Source: JAMBLL01 sp964460075 (lineage in GTDB: Bacteria; Actinomycetota; Acidimicrobiia; Spongiisociales; UBA5794). Taken from it: a stretch of DNA of 64,000 nt. The stretch is taken from assembly GCA_964460075.1 (NCBI GenBank), contig CAYWPC010000002.1:62001-126000 (forward strand). Direction: 5' to 3'. Under the pieces are notes generated by a model. It made no database searches. It was not told the origin of the DNA and saw nothing but the letters and a program-made list of their open reading frames with translations. This document shows positions 44,253 through 53,315 of this stretch, in pieces. The translations under genes were made by a program, and so were the position numbers. Positions within the stretch are counted from its first letter, which is position 1. The number at the start of each line of letters is the position of its first letter.

Positions 44253-45384
44253 CTTTGTTCGCCTGCAATAGGGGGACCATCACGACGACGGTTCCGATCA
44301 GCACCACGATCCCTAGCAAGCTCATCATTGTGGAAACTGTGCTGCGATCGAGCAGGTAACCGGCCATGACAACGCCGACCGTTGGTCCGAGACCGAGGGA
44401 TACCGCGCTGAAGACTCCCTGGCCGGCCGTGGCTAGGCCCGGTGGGGACAGCCTCGCTGCGCCCGTCACTCCTGCAGCCCACGGCAGAGCGAAGGTGAGA
44501 CCGTGCAATAACTGGGCACCGAGTACCCAGCCCAGAGTGGGAAATAGGCCGTAGATCAGAAGACGCAGTGCCCCTGCCACGCCGCCGAGAACGAGGGTCC
44601 CACCGATTCCGAGGCGACGAATCACCCGACCTGCGACAGAGAATGCGACGAGTTCGCTGGAGGTGGCAATGGCGAGGGCCCATCCCATTGTCGCCGCTGA
44701 GGCATCCAAGGATCGGAGCAGCAGGAAGAGGTATCCCACGGCTCCACTGGAGACGCCGATGACGAAGGTGCCACCGAGTAGCGGGGCCCACGCCACCGAA
44801 TCGGCCAGTGCTTTCCTGACATTGCCCACACGTCGTGTCGGTCTGGTAGTGATAGGCATCCATCTGCTCAGAGCGATGAGGATGAGCATGCCGCTGGCAA
44901 ACAGAACTGGTGCCAGACCTAGTCCAGCCCGATCCACCCCCCATCCGGCTATGGGTGCGGCGATACCCCAGCCGAGGGATCCCCAGAGGCGGAGCCTTCC
45001 GTAGCGGTTGCTGTTGTCTATCGCGCTGATTGAGGCAGCGTCGGCGAAGGGTATGATCGGGGCAATGGTCACTGCGAAGACGACCATGACCGCGAGTGCT
45101 GAGACGTAGGTCCTTGCTCCATCGAGAGCTACTGCGGCGGCTCCGGCGCCAGCAAGCCCTACTGTGAGAAGGAGACGCCCCCGACCGGTGATATCGGCGA
45201 GGGCGCCCCATGAGGGTGAGGCGAGAATCGCGATCGCGGGAGGAAGCGCGAGTAGCCATCCGATCGCTGTACCGCTGAGTCCGGCGTCGTCGAAGATGAG
45301 TGGCAGGTTGGGGATGAGTGCCGCAGCCGCTGCGAAGTAGATGAAGTAGAAGCCGGAGACAAGCCGTTGGTGGTTTGTCACCAT
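44248..45384 (-). CDS. MFS transporter (MFS_1-like, nucleoside/sugar symporter type)
   Basis: 378 residues from an ATG at 45384 behind CAGGA; the open frame to 45447 adds a non-hydrophobic leader. Twelve hydrophobic segments are seen, with GFYFIYFAAAAALIPNLPLIF at the N-terminus, PSWGALADITGRGR in the A-motif region and YGRLRLWGSLGWGIAAPIAG, typical of the LacY/NupG-like MFS_1_like group. Substrate unknown. Confidence 0.85.
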   Translation of the reverse strand: MVTNHQRLVSGFYFIYFAAAAALIPNLPLIFDDAGLSGTAIGWLLALPPAIAILASPSWGALADITGRGRLLLTVGLAGAGAAAVALDGARTYVSALAVMVVFAVTIAPIIPFADAASISAIDNSNRYGRLRLWGSLGWGIAAPIAGWGVDRAGLGLAPVLFASGMLILIALSRWMPITTRPTRRVGNVRKALADSVAWAPLLGGTFVIGVSSGAVGYLFLLLRSLDASAATMGWALAIATSSELVAFSVAGRVIRRLGIGGTLVLGGVAGALRLLIYGLFPTLGWVLGAQLLHGLTFALPWAAGVTGAARLSPPGLATAGQGVFSAVSLGLGPTVGVVMAGYLLDRSTVSTMMSLLGIVVLIGTVVVMVPLLQANKA

Positions 45385-45928
45385 CGATCCTGTGATATCA
45401 GCTGAGCCGGAACTCTCGAGATGGCACTCGATCCGTCCCGATGCCACGCCCTCGGGTTGACAGACGTCGTCACGTTCGATCCGAGCCGGTCAAGAGCAGG
45501 CGCAGGGGCCTGTCCCCGAATACGGCTCCGTTAGGCCGACCTCGGCACTGCGAGAAGCGTCTCGTCCCAGAGCGATTGGGGTACGCGTCCTCGTTGCGAT
45601 CGAAGCGGGATCCGTCGCCGCAGGTGGGTGTGATCGCCACGGCAAAGGTGTGTGATCGATGGAGGCTTTCTCGGACCGGGACACGGTGACGCTCTGTCCA
45701 CCGATCTGATACGGAGGGCTGCTCCCGTTCGGTGTTGGCTGATGAGACGCTCCATCCGACGGTGCGGACACGATTGACGAACTCGGGGTCGGCCCGTGAT
45801 TCCGATGCCGGACCATCGAGAGAGGCAGCCACTGGGATCAATATCGAGCAACTATTTGCAAAATCAAGCATGATCATGCAAGGATAGTGCATGAAGTTGC
45901 AAGAAGCTGATCGAATCGGGGCGACGCA
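45385..45928. other. 544-bp non-coding region with palindrome before the sugar operon
   Basis: No frame here looks convincingly coding. Near the right end, TTGCA (45855), the perfect 12-bp palindrome GCATGATCATGC (45868-45879), TGCATG (about 45888) and GTTGCAAG repeat a TGCA theme within 60 bases of the deoR start. This is the likely operator/promoter for the DeoR-led operon. The remaining 450 bases hold nothing recognised. Confidence 0.5.
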
Positions 45929-46699
45929 ATGAAGTCGGTACGGCAAGCGCAGATCAACAAGCTCGTTGATGATCGTGAGGCTGTCACGGTTGGAGAGCTC
46001 GGCAGGCTCCTTGATGTTTCAGAGGCCACCATTCGCCGTGACCTCGATTCGTTGGCACTCGATGGCGTCATTGTCCGCACACACGGGGGAGCGATAAAAG
46101 CTACAACACTCGGTCGGGAGCAACCCCTCCTCGAGCGACACAGCTTGATGGCTGAGGCCAAACGGGCGATTGCCACCAGCGCTGCAGGAATGGTCATGTC
46201 CGGCGACACGATCTTTCTCGGTACCGGCACGACGGTCGCTCTCATGGCCGCTCACATCTCCAACATCGATCATCTCACCGTTATCTCGAACTCGCTTCCC
46301 GTCATCGACGCGCTCAGCGGAGTCGTCGGAATAGACCTCATCACGATCGGTGGTGCATTTCGCCGGTCAGAGTTGTCAATGGTCGGCCTCAAGGCCGTGG
46401 AAGCAATACGGGGATATCGCGCCGATCGAGTGTTCATGGGAATCCGCGCCATCAACGTCATGGAAGGTTTCACGGGTGACGCCATTGACGAAGCGATGAC
46501 CGATAGAGCAATCCTCGAAATTGGAGCGCAGTCGATCGTCCTCGCCGACCACACGAAGTTCGGTGGAGTCAGCACGGTTTACCTGGCTCCACTCGATGCG
46601 GTAGACCTCGTTATCACCGATACCGGCATTGACCAAGAGACCGCTGGAGCGGTGGTCGAGGCTGGTGTGCACCTCATCATCGCCGGGGGAGAATCGTGA
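45929..46699 (+). CDS. DeoR-family sugar-phosphate-responsive repressor
   Basis: 256 residues. N-terminal DeoR helix-turn-helix (VTVGELGRLLDVSEATIRRDLDSLALDGVIVRTHGGA, about 19-55) and C-terminal sugar-phosphate sensor domain (MVMSGDTIFLGTGTTVALMA, VISNSLPVIDAL, IGGAFRRSELSMVG, VLADHTKFG). As the first gene of the operon, it presumably represses the whole set and is released by a pathway sugar phosphate such as a tagatose or galactosamine phosphate (inference). It overlaps the isomerase gene by four bases. Confidence 0.93.
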   Translation: MKSVRQAQINKLVDDREAVTVGELGRLLDVSEATIRRDLDSLALDGVIVRTHGGAIKATTLGREQPLLERHSLMAEAKRAIATSAAGMVMSGDTIFLGTGTTVALMAAHISNIDHLTVISNSLPVIDALSGVVGIDLITIGGAFRRSELSMVGLKAVEAIRGYRADRVFMGIRAINVMEGFTGDAIDEAMTDRAILEIGAQSIVLADHTKFGGVSTVYLAPLDAVDLVITDTGIDQETAGAVVEAGVHLIIAGGES

Positions 46700-47736
46700 C
46701 CGACGTGAGCCACACCGAACGCGAGATTCTCTCCCAGCCCGAGATCTGGGAGCGGAGCCTTGCGAGACTATCCACCGATGAAGCGTCTGCCTATTGGGGC
46801 CGAATGGGACCAAGAGGCGTCCTGGCTACTGGATGTGGTTCAACGTTCTATCTCGCCCTAACGGCCGCCAGCTTGATCCGTGATGAGGCCGGTCTCCGGT
46901 CTCGGGCAATGCCTGCGTCGGAGATTGCACTCTCGAGCCGTGCCATTCCGGAGATCGAGGGATCCTTCCTCCTCGCGATTTCACGCTCAGGCACGACATC
47001 GGAGACGCTGGCGGCCGTGGCGAGGTTTCGCGAACTTGGTGGAGCAGGTGTGATCGTTGTTACGAACTATCCGGATTCAGCGCTTGCGTCCATGGCCGAT
47101 GTAGTGCTCAGTGCACCGGCAGGTCAGGAAGAGAGCGTTGCCCAGACGCGGTCGTTCACATCGATGCTTCTGACAATTGAGGCACTTGTCGGTCAGGTCG
47201 CCGGGCTGGATCGGAGCCCGATGGCGAGGCTCCCGGAACTTGGCGCCTCGCTTCTCATGGAAGCACAAGAGCCGATGCGGTCCCTCGCCACCGATGGCGG
47301 CATCGAACGGTTCTACTTTCTCGGATCGGATCCCCTCTACGGCGTCGCTGCCGAAGGCATGCTGAAACTCAAAGAGATGTCGCTCACCGACTCCGAGGCC
47401 TTTCATAGCTTGGAGTTCCGTCACGGTCCAATGGCGATGGCCGATCATGCGGCTGCGGTCATTGGCCTCATCGCACCAGACAGACAGCAAGCTGAGTTTG
47501 CTGTAGTCAATGATGCGGCCGGACTCGGGGCGCGCACGACCACTGTTGGCTCAGGAGCCTCGCTTCTCATCGACGACGATATCCCGAGCTGGGTGCGGCC
47601 GGTTCTTTACCTCTTGCCTCTTCAAACCCTGGCCCTCGAGCGGGCTCGCTTCAAGGGCCTCAACCCGGACCGTCCGAGAAACCTCGCGGCGGTCATCGAG
47701 CTAGACAGCCTCGGCAATGTGCCGACGAGCGAATGA
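46696..47736 (+). CDS. SIS-domain sugar-phosphate isomerase/deaminase (AgaS/GlmS-like)
   Basis: 346 residues, GTG start overlapping deoR (GTGA). Two SIS domains: LATGCGSTFYLALTAASL, AISRSGTTSETLAAVARF, then FLGSDPLYGVAAEGMLKLKEMSLTDSEAFHSLEFRHGP. This is the aldose-ketose isomerase half seen in GlmS, AgaS and fructoselysine deglycase. With an LacC/LacD-type kinase and aldolase in the operon, galactosamine-6-phosphate deaminase to tagatose-6-phosphate is the likeliest reaction, by inference. Confidence 0.82.
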   Translation: MTDVSHTEREILSQPEIWERSLARLSTDEASAYWGRMGPRGVLATGCGSTFYLALTAASLIRDEAGLRSRAMPASEIALSSRAIPEIEGSFLLAISRSGTTSETLAAVARFRELGGAGVIVVTNYPDSALASMADVVLSAPAGQEESVAQTRSFTSMLLTIEALVGQVAGLDRSPMARLPELGASLLMEAQEPMRSLATDGGIERFYFLGSDPLYGVAAEGMLKLKEMSLTDSEAFHSLEFRHGPMAMADHAAAVIGLIAPDRQQAEFAVVNDAAGLGARTTTVGSGASLLIDDDIPSWVRPVLYLLPLQTLALERARFKGLNPDRPRNLAAVIELDSLGNVPTSE

Positions 47737-47749
47737 CGAAGGAGAAAAG

Positions 47750-49081
47750 ATGAACAAGCGAAGAGGAGTGACCAAGTGGTTCGTCTTCGTCGCGGTCATG
47801 GCGCTGGTTGTTGCGGCATGTTCGAGCGGCGGAAGCACCGACGCAACGGCCGCTCCAAGCGGTGACAGTGGAAGTGGCGGCAGCGAACTATCTGGGACGG
47901 TTCGCGTCTGGACGCATCAGAACGGTGCATTCAACGACGGACTCAAGGCATTGGCCGACAGCTTCATGACGGAGAACGCCGGTGTAACGATCGAGTTCGA
48001 AACGTTCGACTACGACACATACATCCAGACACTCCAGACAGCGTTGCCTGCTGGCACAGAGGCCGACATTCTCCAGATGTTCGGAACGTGGACCTGCTCG
48101 TACGCGAGCAACCTCGCAGCGGTGCCGGGGGACGTCGCCTCTCTCAGCGAGGCGCGGGACATGTTCTTCGGAGCGCCCATCGAGGGATACGTCTGTGACG
48201 ATACGCTCTACGGGTTCCCCCAGGAATTCAACATCGAATACGGTGCCACGCTGTTCAACACAGCAACAGCTGCCGAAGCTGGCGTGTCAGGTGAGTGGAA
48301 CTCGTGGGATGAGTTCGTAAGCCAGGCCCAGGCGATGACGAAGACGGTCGATGGAAACATTCTCCGTGCCGGGTACAACTTCACAGCATCCGATGCCATC
48401 CCATACACGTTCTTCTCGAACATCCTGCAAGCTGGCGGGAGCTTCCTCGGTGACAATGGATTCACCATCGACACACCCGAGGGCAGGCAGGCACTCGAAC
48501 TGATGGTGTCGTGGGTCGACGCCGGCATCGTCGACCCTGTTCTCTTCAACGACGAGTCGAATTGGGTCGGAGACAGCTATTTCGAGGGAACGAGTGCAAT
48601 GGGTCTCGTCGGGCCGTGGGTAGTTCCAGAGTACGCCGCCGACTTCCCAGAAGTTGCCGCCGTAACGGAGTACAAGGTGTTGCCCACGCTTGCAGGCACG
48701 CCAGACTTCGTGGCCGATTCGGGATGGGGCCTTACGGTCTCGAAGAACTCCAAGGTACAGGACGCTGCCTGGGCATTCGTCGAGTACGTGACTTTGAATG
48801 CTGAGAATGCCTCAGCGTGGAACAGTGCATCGGGAACGTTGCCTGCGTTGAAAGCGAACGCTGAAGGTGCAGCGAAGGATGCACTCATAGCTGATTTCCC
48901 TCATTTCGCACCGTTCTTCGACCTCCTCAAGTACGGCCAATATGTAGGTCACATGCCTGATCGCGACCTCGTGTGGTATGACATAACCTATCCACACATT
49001 CTCAACGTCCTGCAGGGAAACGAGTCGATCGATGACGCTCTTGCTGGCATGGAGAAGGAAGCAAACGAAACGTTCGGATAG
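47750..49081 (+). CDS. Sugar ABC transporter binding lipoprotein (family 1)
   Basis: 443 residues from the ATG at 47750 behind GAAGGAG. Lipoprotein signal ending VVAAC, Gly/Ser linker, then the SBP_bac_1 fold: GTVRVWTHQNGAFNDGLKALADSF, FETFDYDTYIQTLQTALPAGTEADILQMFG and SAMGLVGPWVVPEY. Binds a mono- or oligosaccharide for the two permeases that follow. A strong hairpin separates it from them. Confidence 0.92.
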   Translation: MNKRRGVTKWFVFVAVMALVVAACSSGGSTDATAAPSGDSGSGGSELSGTVRVWTHQNGAFNDGLKALADSFMTENAGVTIEFETFDYDTYIQTLQTALPAGTEADILQMFGTWTCSYASNLAAVPGDVASLSEARDMFFGAPIEGYVCDDTLYGFPQEFNIEYGATLFNTATAAEAGVSGEWNSWDEFVSQAQAMTKTVDGNILRAGYNFTASDAIPYTFFSNILQAGGSFLGDNGFTIDTPEGRQALELMVSWVDAGIVDPVLFNDESNWVGDSYFEGTSAMGLVGPWVVPEYAADFPEVAAVTEYKVLPTLAGTPDFVADSGWGLTVSKNSKVQDAAWAFVEYVTLNAENASAWNSASGTLPALKANAEGAAKDALIADFPHFAPFFDLLKYGQYVGHMPDRDLVWYDITYPHILNVLQGNESIDDALAGMEKEANETFG

Positions 49082-49094
49082 ATAAGTGATAGTG

Positions 49095-49125
49095 AACGGG
49101 GGCCAGCTCACGGCTGGCCCCCGTT
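49095..49125 (+). terminator. Hairpin between binding protein and permease genes
   Basis: AACGGGGGCCAGC (49095-49107) pairs perfectly with GCTGGCCCCCGTT (49113-49125) around TCACG. It lies 14 bases after the lipoprotein stop and 15 before the permease ATG. It probably attenuates or stabilises so that the binding protein is made in excess. Confidence 0.7.
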
Positions 49126-49140
49126 GTTCAAGGGGTCCCG

Positions 49141-50172
49141 ATGTCTGTCACGACTAACACACGACCGAACGACGAGGCGTCTGGGGTGAAAGCCCCGGAG
49201 AAGAAGCGGTTCTTCGGGGGGCGTGAGGGAGCTCAGAAGAAGTTCGTTGCCGGTGTGATGAGTCCGGTCATCGCGTACATGCTCTTGTGGGGACTAATCC
49301 CGCTCGTGTGGGCATTTGCACTCGGCTTCTATCTGTATTCAGCCCGCCGCGCCGGGGGCCCGTTTCTCGGTCTTGGCGGAGACAATCCGTTCGTCGGGCT
49401 TCAGAACTACAAGGCGATGCTCGACTTCTCCGCGGACGCGCCGTTGAATGTTCGGCAGTTCCACATCGCTGTCAAGGTGACACTCCTGTTCGCCTTTATC
49501 GTTGTACCGCTCAACCTGGCGATCACACTGCCACTTGCGGCGATGATCGAGTCGGTTCATGACCGTGTGAAGCCCTTCTTCCGGTCGATCTTCTTCATCC
49601 CTGTGCTCACTTCAGCCGTCGGCGTCGCGATCATCTGGGGGTTCGTTCTCCATCCACAGCGAGGATTGTTGAATGCTCTTCTATCGAAGATCACAGGGCG
49701 CCTCGTTGTGATCTCATGGACGACCGATCCGAATCTCGTGGTGATCGGCATACCCGTGGCATTGTTGGCGATCATTGTTGCTTACCTGTGGCAGGACATC
49801 GGGTACAACCTTGTGATATTCATCGCGGCGCTCCAGGCGATACCTGACTCTGTTAAGGATGCTGCTCTCATCGACGGTGCCTCTGGGTGGCAGACGTTCA
49901 GATACATCACTCTGCCACTACTCAAACCGACGATCCTTCTCGCGTCGGTGCTTACGATGATCTCCGCCTTCCAGGTGTTCGATCTATTCCAGGTCATGAC
50001 CGCAGGTGGTCCTCAAGACCAGACGAGGGCCCTATCACTGGACATCTACGAGACGGCATTCCGGTTCCAGCGGATGGGTTGGTCCGCAGCGGTGTCGGTT
50101 GTGTTGTTCGCCATCGTGCTCATCATCTCACTCGTTCAGACCCGGATGCTCAGATCGAACTGGGAATACTGA
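49141..50172 (+). CDS. Sugar ABC transporter permease (MalF/UgpA-like)
   Basis: 343 residues with six to seven membrane segments. The EAA loop DAALIDGASGWQTFRYITLPLLKPTI (about residues 240-265) is the ATPase contact of binding-protein-dependent permeases. The N-terminal 35 residues are charged and cytosolic. It pairs with the MalG-like permease one base downstream. Confidence 0.92.
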   Translation: MSVTTNTRPNDEASGVKAPEKKRFFGGREGAQKKFVAGVMSPVIAYMLLWGLIPLVWAFALGFYLYSARRAGGPFLGLGGDNPFVGLQNYKAMLDFSADAPLNVRQFHIAVKVTLLFAFIVVPLNLAITLPLAAMIESVHDRVKPFFRSIFFIPVLTSAVGVAIIWGFVLHPQRGLLNALLSKITGRLVVISWTTDPNLVVIGIPVALLAIIVAYLWQDIGYNLVIFIAALQAIPDSVKDAALIDGASGWQTFRYITLPLLKPTILLASVLTMISAFQVFDLFQVMTAGGPQDQTRALSLDIYETAFRFQRMGWSAAVSVVLFAIVLIISLVQTRMLRSNWEY

Positions 50173-50173
50173 T

Positions 50174-51067
50174 ATGTCCGATCTCGATAAACGCATGAGG
50201 ACCCACAGGCGGTGGCAGAGAGAGGATCGATACGCGGGGCAGCGCAAGCGGACGATGAGCCGATTCGCTCTCTATGTCATTCTCGCCTTTGCTGGCATCG
50301 TCGCCATGATTCCGTTCGCTTGGATGATTGTGGGGGCTTTCAAGACTGGTGCAGAGATCAGGCAGATCCCGCCGACCTTCTGGCCAAAGGAGGCAACGTT
50401 CGACAACTTTCGAACGATTCTTAATGATCCGGACCTGCCGCTGCTCCTGTTCTACCGCAATTCGTTGTTGATCGCGGTAGCGAATGTCATATCGGTCCTG
50501 TTCGTCGGTTCCCTGCTCGGCTACATATTTTCCAAGTTCCACTTCAGGGGAAGAGACGTCATCTTTTGGTACATACTCGCCACGATGATGATCCCGGCGC
50601 AGCTGACGATGATTCCGGGATTTCTGTTGCTCGCCAAGTTCGGGCTCCTCAACAATCTTTGGGGCCTCATCATCCCATCTGCTGTGGACGCGTTCGCCGT
50701 TTTCCTCATGAGGCAGTTCATCATATCTGTGCCCGACAGCCTGATCCAGGCAGCTCGAGTGGATGGAGCCTCTGAGTTCCGCATTTACTGGCAGGTAGTC
50801 CTCCCTCAAATAAAACCGGCTCTCGCCACGCTCGGGCTGCTGACGTTCATGTTCAATTGGAATGCCTATCTGTGGCCACTGATCGTGTTGACCGAGCAGT
50901 CGAAGCGCACTTTGCCGATCATCCTCACCTGGTACTCAACGCAGAACTCCAGCCAGCTCCAGCTCGTTATGGCAGCTTCGGTGCTGATGGTTATACCTGT
51001 GTTGATCATCTTTGCCGTGTCGCAGAGATGGATCGTCAAGGGTCTCACGCTTACTGGTGTCAAGTGA
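50174..51067 (+). CDS. Sugar ABC transporter permease (MalG/UgpE-like)
   Basis: 297 residues from the ATG at 50174. Six membrane segments and the EAA loop QAARVDGASEFRIYWQVVLPQIKPALA. The importer has no ATPase gene in the operon, so it probably shares a MsiK/UgpC-type ATPase encoded elsewhere, as is usual for actinobacterial CUT1 systems. Overlaps the next gene by one base. Confidence 0.92.
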   Translation: MSDLDKRMRTHRRWQREDRYAGQRKRTMSRFALYVILAFAGIVAMIPFAWMIVGAFKTGAEIRQIPPTFWPKEATFDNFRTILNDPDLPLLLFYRNSLLIAVANVISVLFVGSLLGYIFSKFHFRGRDVIFWYILATMMIPAQLTMIPGFLLLAKFGLLNNLWGLIIPSAVDAFAVFLMRQFIISVPDSLIQAARVDGASEFRIYWQVVLPQIKPALATLGLLTFMFNWNAYLWPLIVLTEQSKRTLPIILTWYSTQNSSQLQLVMAASVLMVIPVLIIFAVSQRWIVKGLTLTGVK

Positions 51068-52005
51068 TGCGTCTCGTTCTGGTGCTGGTGTCGGGATCAC
51101 TTCTTCTCACTGCCTGTAGCGGTGCTTCCAGTAATCCTGTGCCGGACGATGCTTGGGACGTCGACAGTTTTCTGTATCAGCTCCAACGGGCCGATCCGCA
51201 GCGGATCGGCGAGACCGCGTTCGATCTCCTGATCACATCGATCGACGTCGCCGGTAGTTCACCCAAGACAGTCCCTGCTTTGAAGGAAAGCCCTGGAGGT
51301 GCAAAGACCGTTCTTGCCTATCTCAGCATCGGCCAAGCGGAGGACTACCGGTTCTACTGGGACGCTGACTGGAAGCAGGACCCACCGATGTGGCTCGATC
51401 GACCGGACCCCAACTGGAGAGGTGACTACTGGGTGAGGTACTGGGATCAGGGTTGGCAGGACATCATCTTCGGGTCTCCGGATGCCTATCTCGACCGCAT
51501 CATCGCCCTCGGATTCGATGGGATCTACCTCGACAGGGTGGACGCGTATGAGGTCTATGAGGGGCAAGGCCGAGAGACTGCTGCACGTGAGATGACCGAT
51601 TTCGTGATAGCGCTTGCCGACTATGCGAGGTCGAAGCGGCCAGGATTTGGTGTGTTCCCTCAGAATGCCGAGGAACTTGGCACGATGTTCAACGACTACC
51701 TAGAGACAGTCGACGGAATCGGCGTCGAGGACCTCTATTACGGAGCAGAAGCGGACCACGTGGCGTCACCGCCAGCCTGGACCACAGAGCGCGAGAAGAT
51801 CCTTGACCAGTGGATCGATGCTGGCAAGGTCGTGCTGACCACGGACTACACGGCAAAGAAGGATCAGATCGCCGATGCGTACCGCCGATCCCTCGCGAAG
51901 GGGTACATCCCCTACGTTGCCGACCGCTCCCTTGGTCGTCTACGGATCAACGAGGGGTTCGAACCAGACCGACTACCAGACCAATACGACTATTCGGTGG
52001 AGTGA
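51067..52005 (+). CDS. GH114-like endo-alpha-1,4-polygalactosaminidase lipoprotein
   Basis: 312 residues starting on the permease stop. Lipobox LLLTAC (Cys17). The TIM-barrel has KTVLAYLSIGQAEDYRFYW, WLDRPDPNWRGDYWVRYWDQGWQDIIFG, GFDGIYLDRVDAYE and GVFPQNAEELG, as in GH114 and the related MJ1477/TM1410 proteins. Characterised GH114 enzymes cut alpha-1,4-galactosamine polymers. As a lipoprotein it would act outside the membrane and feed the ABC importer. Assignment is by eye. Confidence 0.8.
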   Translation: MRLVLVLVSGSLLLTACSGASSNPVPDDAWDVDSFLYQLQRADPQRIGETAFDLLITSIDVAGSSPKTVPALKESPGGAKTVLAYLSIGQAEDYRFYWDADWKQDPPMWLDRPDPNWRGDYWVRYWDQGWQDIIFGSPDAYLDRIIALGFDGIYLDRVDAYEVYEGQGRETAAREMTDFVIALADYARSKRPGFGVFPQNAEELGTMFNDYLETVDGIGVEDLYYGAEADHVASPPAWTTEREKILDQWIDAGKVVLTTDYTAKKDQIADAYRRSLAKGYIPYVADRSLGRLRINEGFEPDRLPDQYDYSVE

Positions 52006-52007
52006 CC

Positions 52008-53315
52008 ATGACAACCGTGACCATCATCGGCGCAGGAAGCACCGTCTTCGCTGCCGAACTCGTGACCGACTTTTTGCTCGTCGATGCGATCGAGTCGGGA
52101 GAGTTCCGACTGGTCGACATCGACCCTGTTCGACTCTCGCTCGCCCATCGCTTTGTTTCGTATCTGATTGAGCGCAGCGGCAAGCCGTGGAGTGTTCGCT
52201 CAAGCGTCGAGCGCACAGACCTTCTCGCGGGGAGTGATGTCATCGTCAACACGATCGAGGTCGGTGGGCTTGCCACGGTCGCGTTCGACTACGAGATTCC
52301 GATGCGCTACGGCGTTGATCAATGTATCGGGGACACGATCGGCCCAGGCGGTTTGTTCAAGTCACTGCGGACGATTCCCTCATGGCTAGAAATCTTGAAC
52401 GATATCGAGCGACTCGCTCCGAACGCGCTCGTGTTCAACCACACGAATCCGATGTCGATGACGGTGCTTGCCGCATCGCGTGTTTCCGATATCCCGGTCT
52501 ACGGCATGTGTCACTCTGTGCACTACACCATCGAGGACATTGCAGGCTATCTCGATGTTGACGTCGAGCGGCTCACGTTCGAGTCGGCTGGTGTCAACCA
52601 CCTCGCCTGGATCACGGAGTTGAACCTCGATGGTGACGACGCATATCCGTTGCTTCGCGAACGAGGCAGGATCCCCGAGATTTGGGACCAGGATCCCGTC
52701 AGGCTTGAACTCATGTACGAGCTTGGTGCGTTTCCAACGGAGTCGAGCGGTCATGTCTCCGAATACCTTCCGTACTTCAGGTCTCAGCCAGAGAACCTGA
52801 AACGCTTTGCTAGGGCCGAATACAAGGGTGAGTCCGGCTACTACGCACGCAACTGGCCGACGTGGCGGAGAGATAACGATGATCAGCTCGAGCGCGTCCT
52901 GAAGGGCGAAGAGACATTCGACTTCGAACGGGGAGGTGAGTATCCGTCCCATATCGTTGAGGCGATGATCACCGGTAATCCCAAATCTGTCTACGTGAAC
53001 ATTCCAAACGACGGCTACATCGACAACTTGCCACATGGCGGAGTTGTCGAGGTTGAAGCGATCGCTGATGAAGACGGGATTCATCCACAAGCGTTCGGGT
53101 CTCTCCCACCCCAGCTCGCATCACTCGATCGTCGCCATCTGGAGTTCCACGACCTGGTTGTGACGGCGATCCTGGAGCAGGATCGTGAGGCAGCAGTGCA
53201 TGCGCTGATGATCGATCCGTTGACGTCAGCTGTGTGCGTCCCTAGCGACATCAGGCACATGTTCGACGAGATGGTTGAGGCCCAGCATGACCACGTTCCA
53301 GACTTCCTTTCCTGA
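52008..53315 (+). CDS. GH4 family NAD+-dependent alpha-glycosidase (alpha-galactosidase-like)
   Basis: 435 residues from the ATG at 52008. N-terminal NAD site TIIGAGSTVFA, then DTIGPGGLFKSLRTIP, FNHTNPMSM, the Mn2+ ligands Cys168 (YGMCHSVHYT) and His198 (AGVNHLAW), and NIPNDGYIDNLPHGGVVEV. This matches the GH4 alpha-galactosidase (MelA) subgroup. GH4 enzymes work inside the cell on imported glycosides. A role on alpha-galactosaminides is inferred from the operon. Confidence 0.92.
   Translation: MTTVTIIGAGSTVFAAELVTDFLLVDAIESGEFRLVDIDPVRLSLAHRFVSYLIERSGKPWSVRSSVERTDLLAGSDVIVNTIEVGGLATVAFDYEIPMRYGVDQCIGDTIGPGGLFKSLRTIPSWLEILNDIERLAPNALVFNHTNPMSMTVLAASRVSDIPVYGMCHSVHYTIEDIAGYLDVDVERLTFESAGVNHLAWITELNLDGDDAYPLLRERGRIPEIWDQDPVRLELMYELGAFPTESSGHVSEYLPYFRSQPENLKRFARAEYKGESGYYARNWPTWRRDNDDQLERVLKGEETFDFERGGEYPSHIVEAMITGNPKSVYVNIPNDGYIDNLPHGGVVEVEAIADEDGIHPQAFGSLPPQLASLDRRHLEFHDLVVTAILEQDREAAVHALMIDPLTSAVCVPSDIRHMFDEMVEAQHDHVPDFLS

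Noticed and set aside
45470..45946. 158-residue minus-strand frame in the spacer before deoR
   Set aside because: No recognisable domain, unnatural composition, and it overlaps the deoR start and the likely operator.
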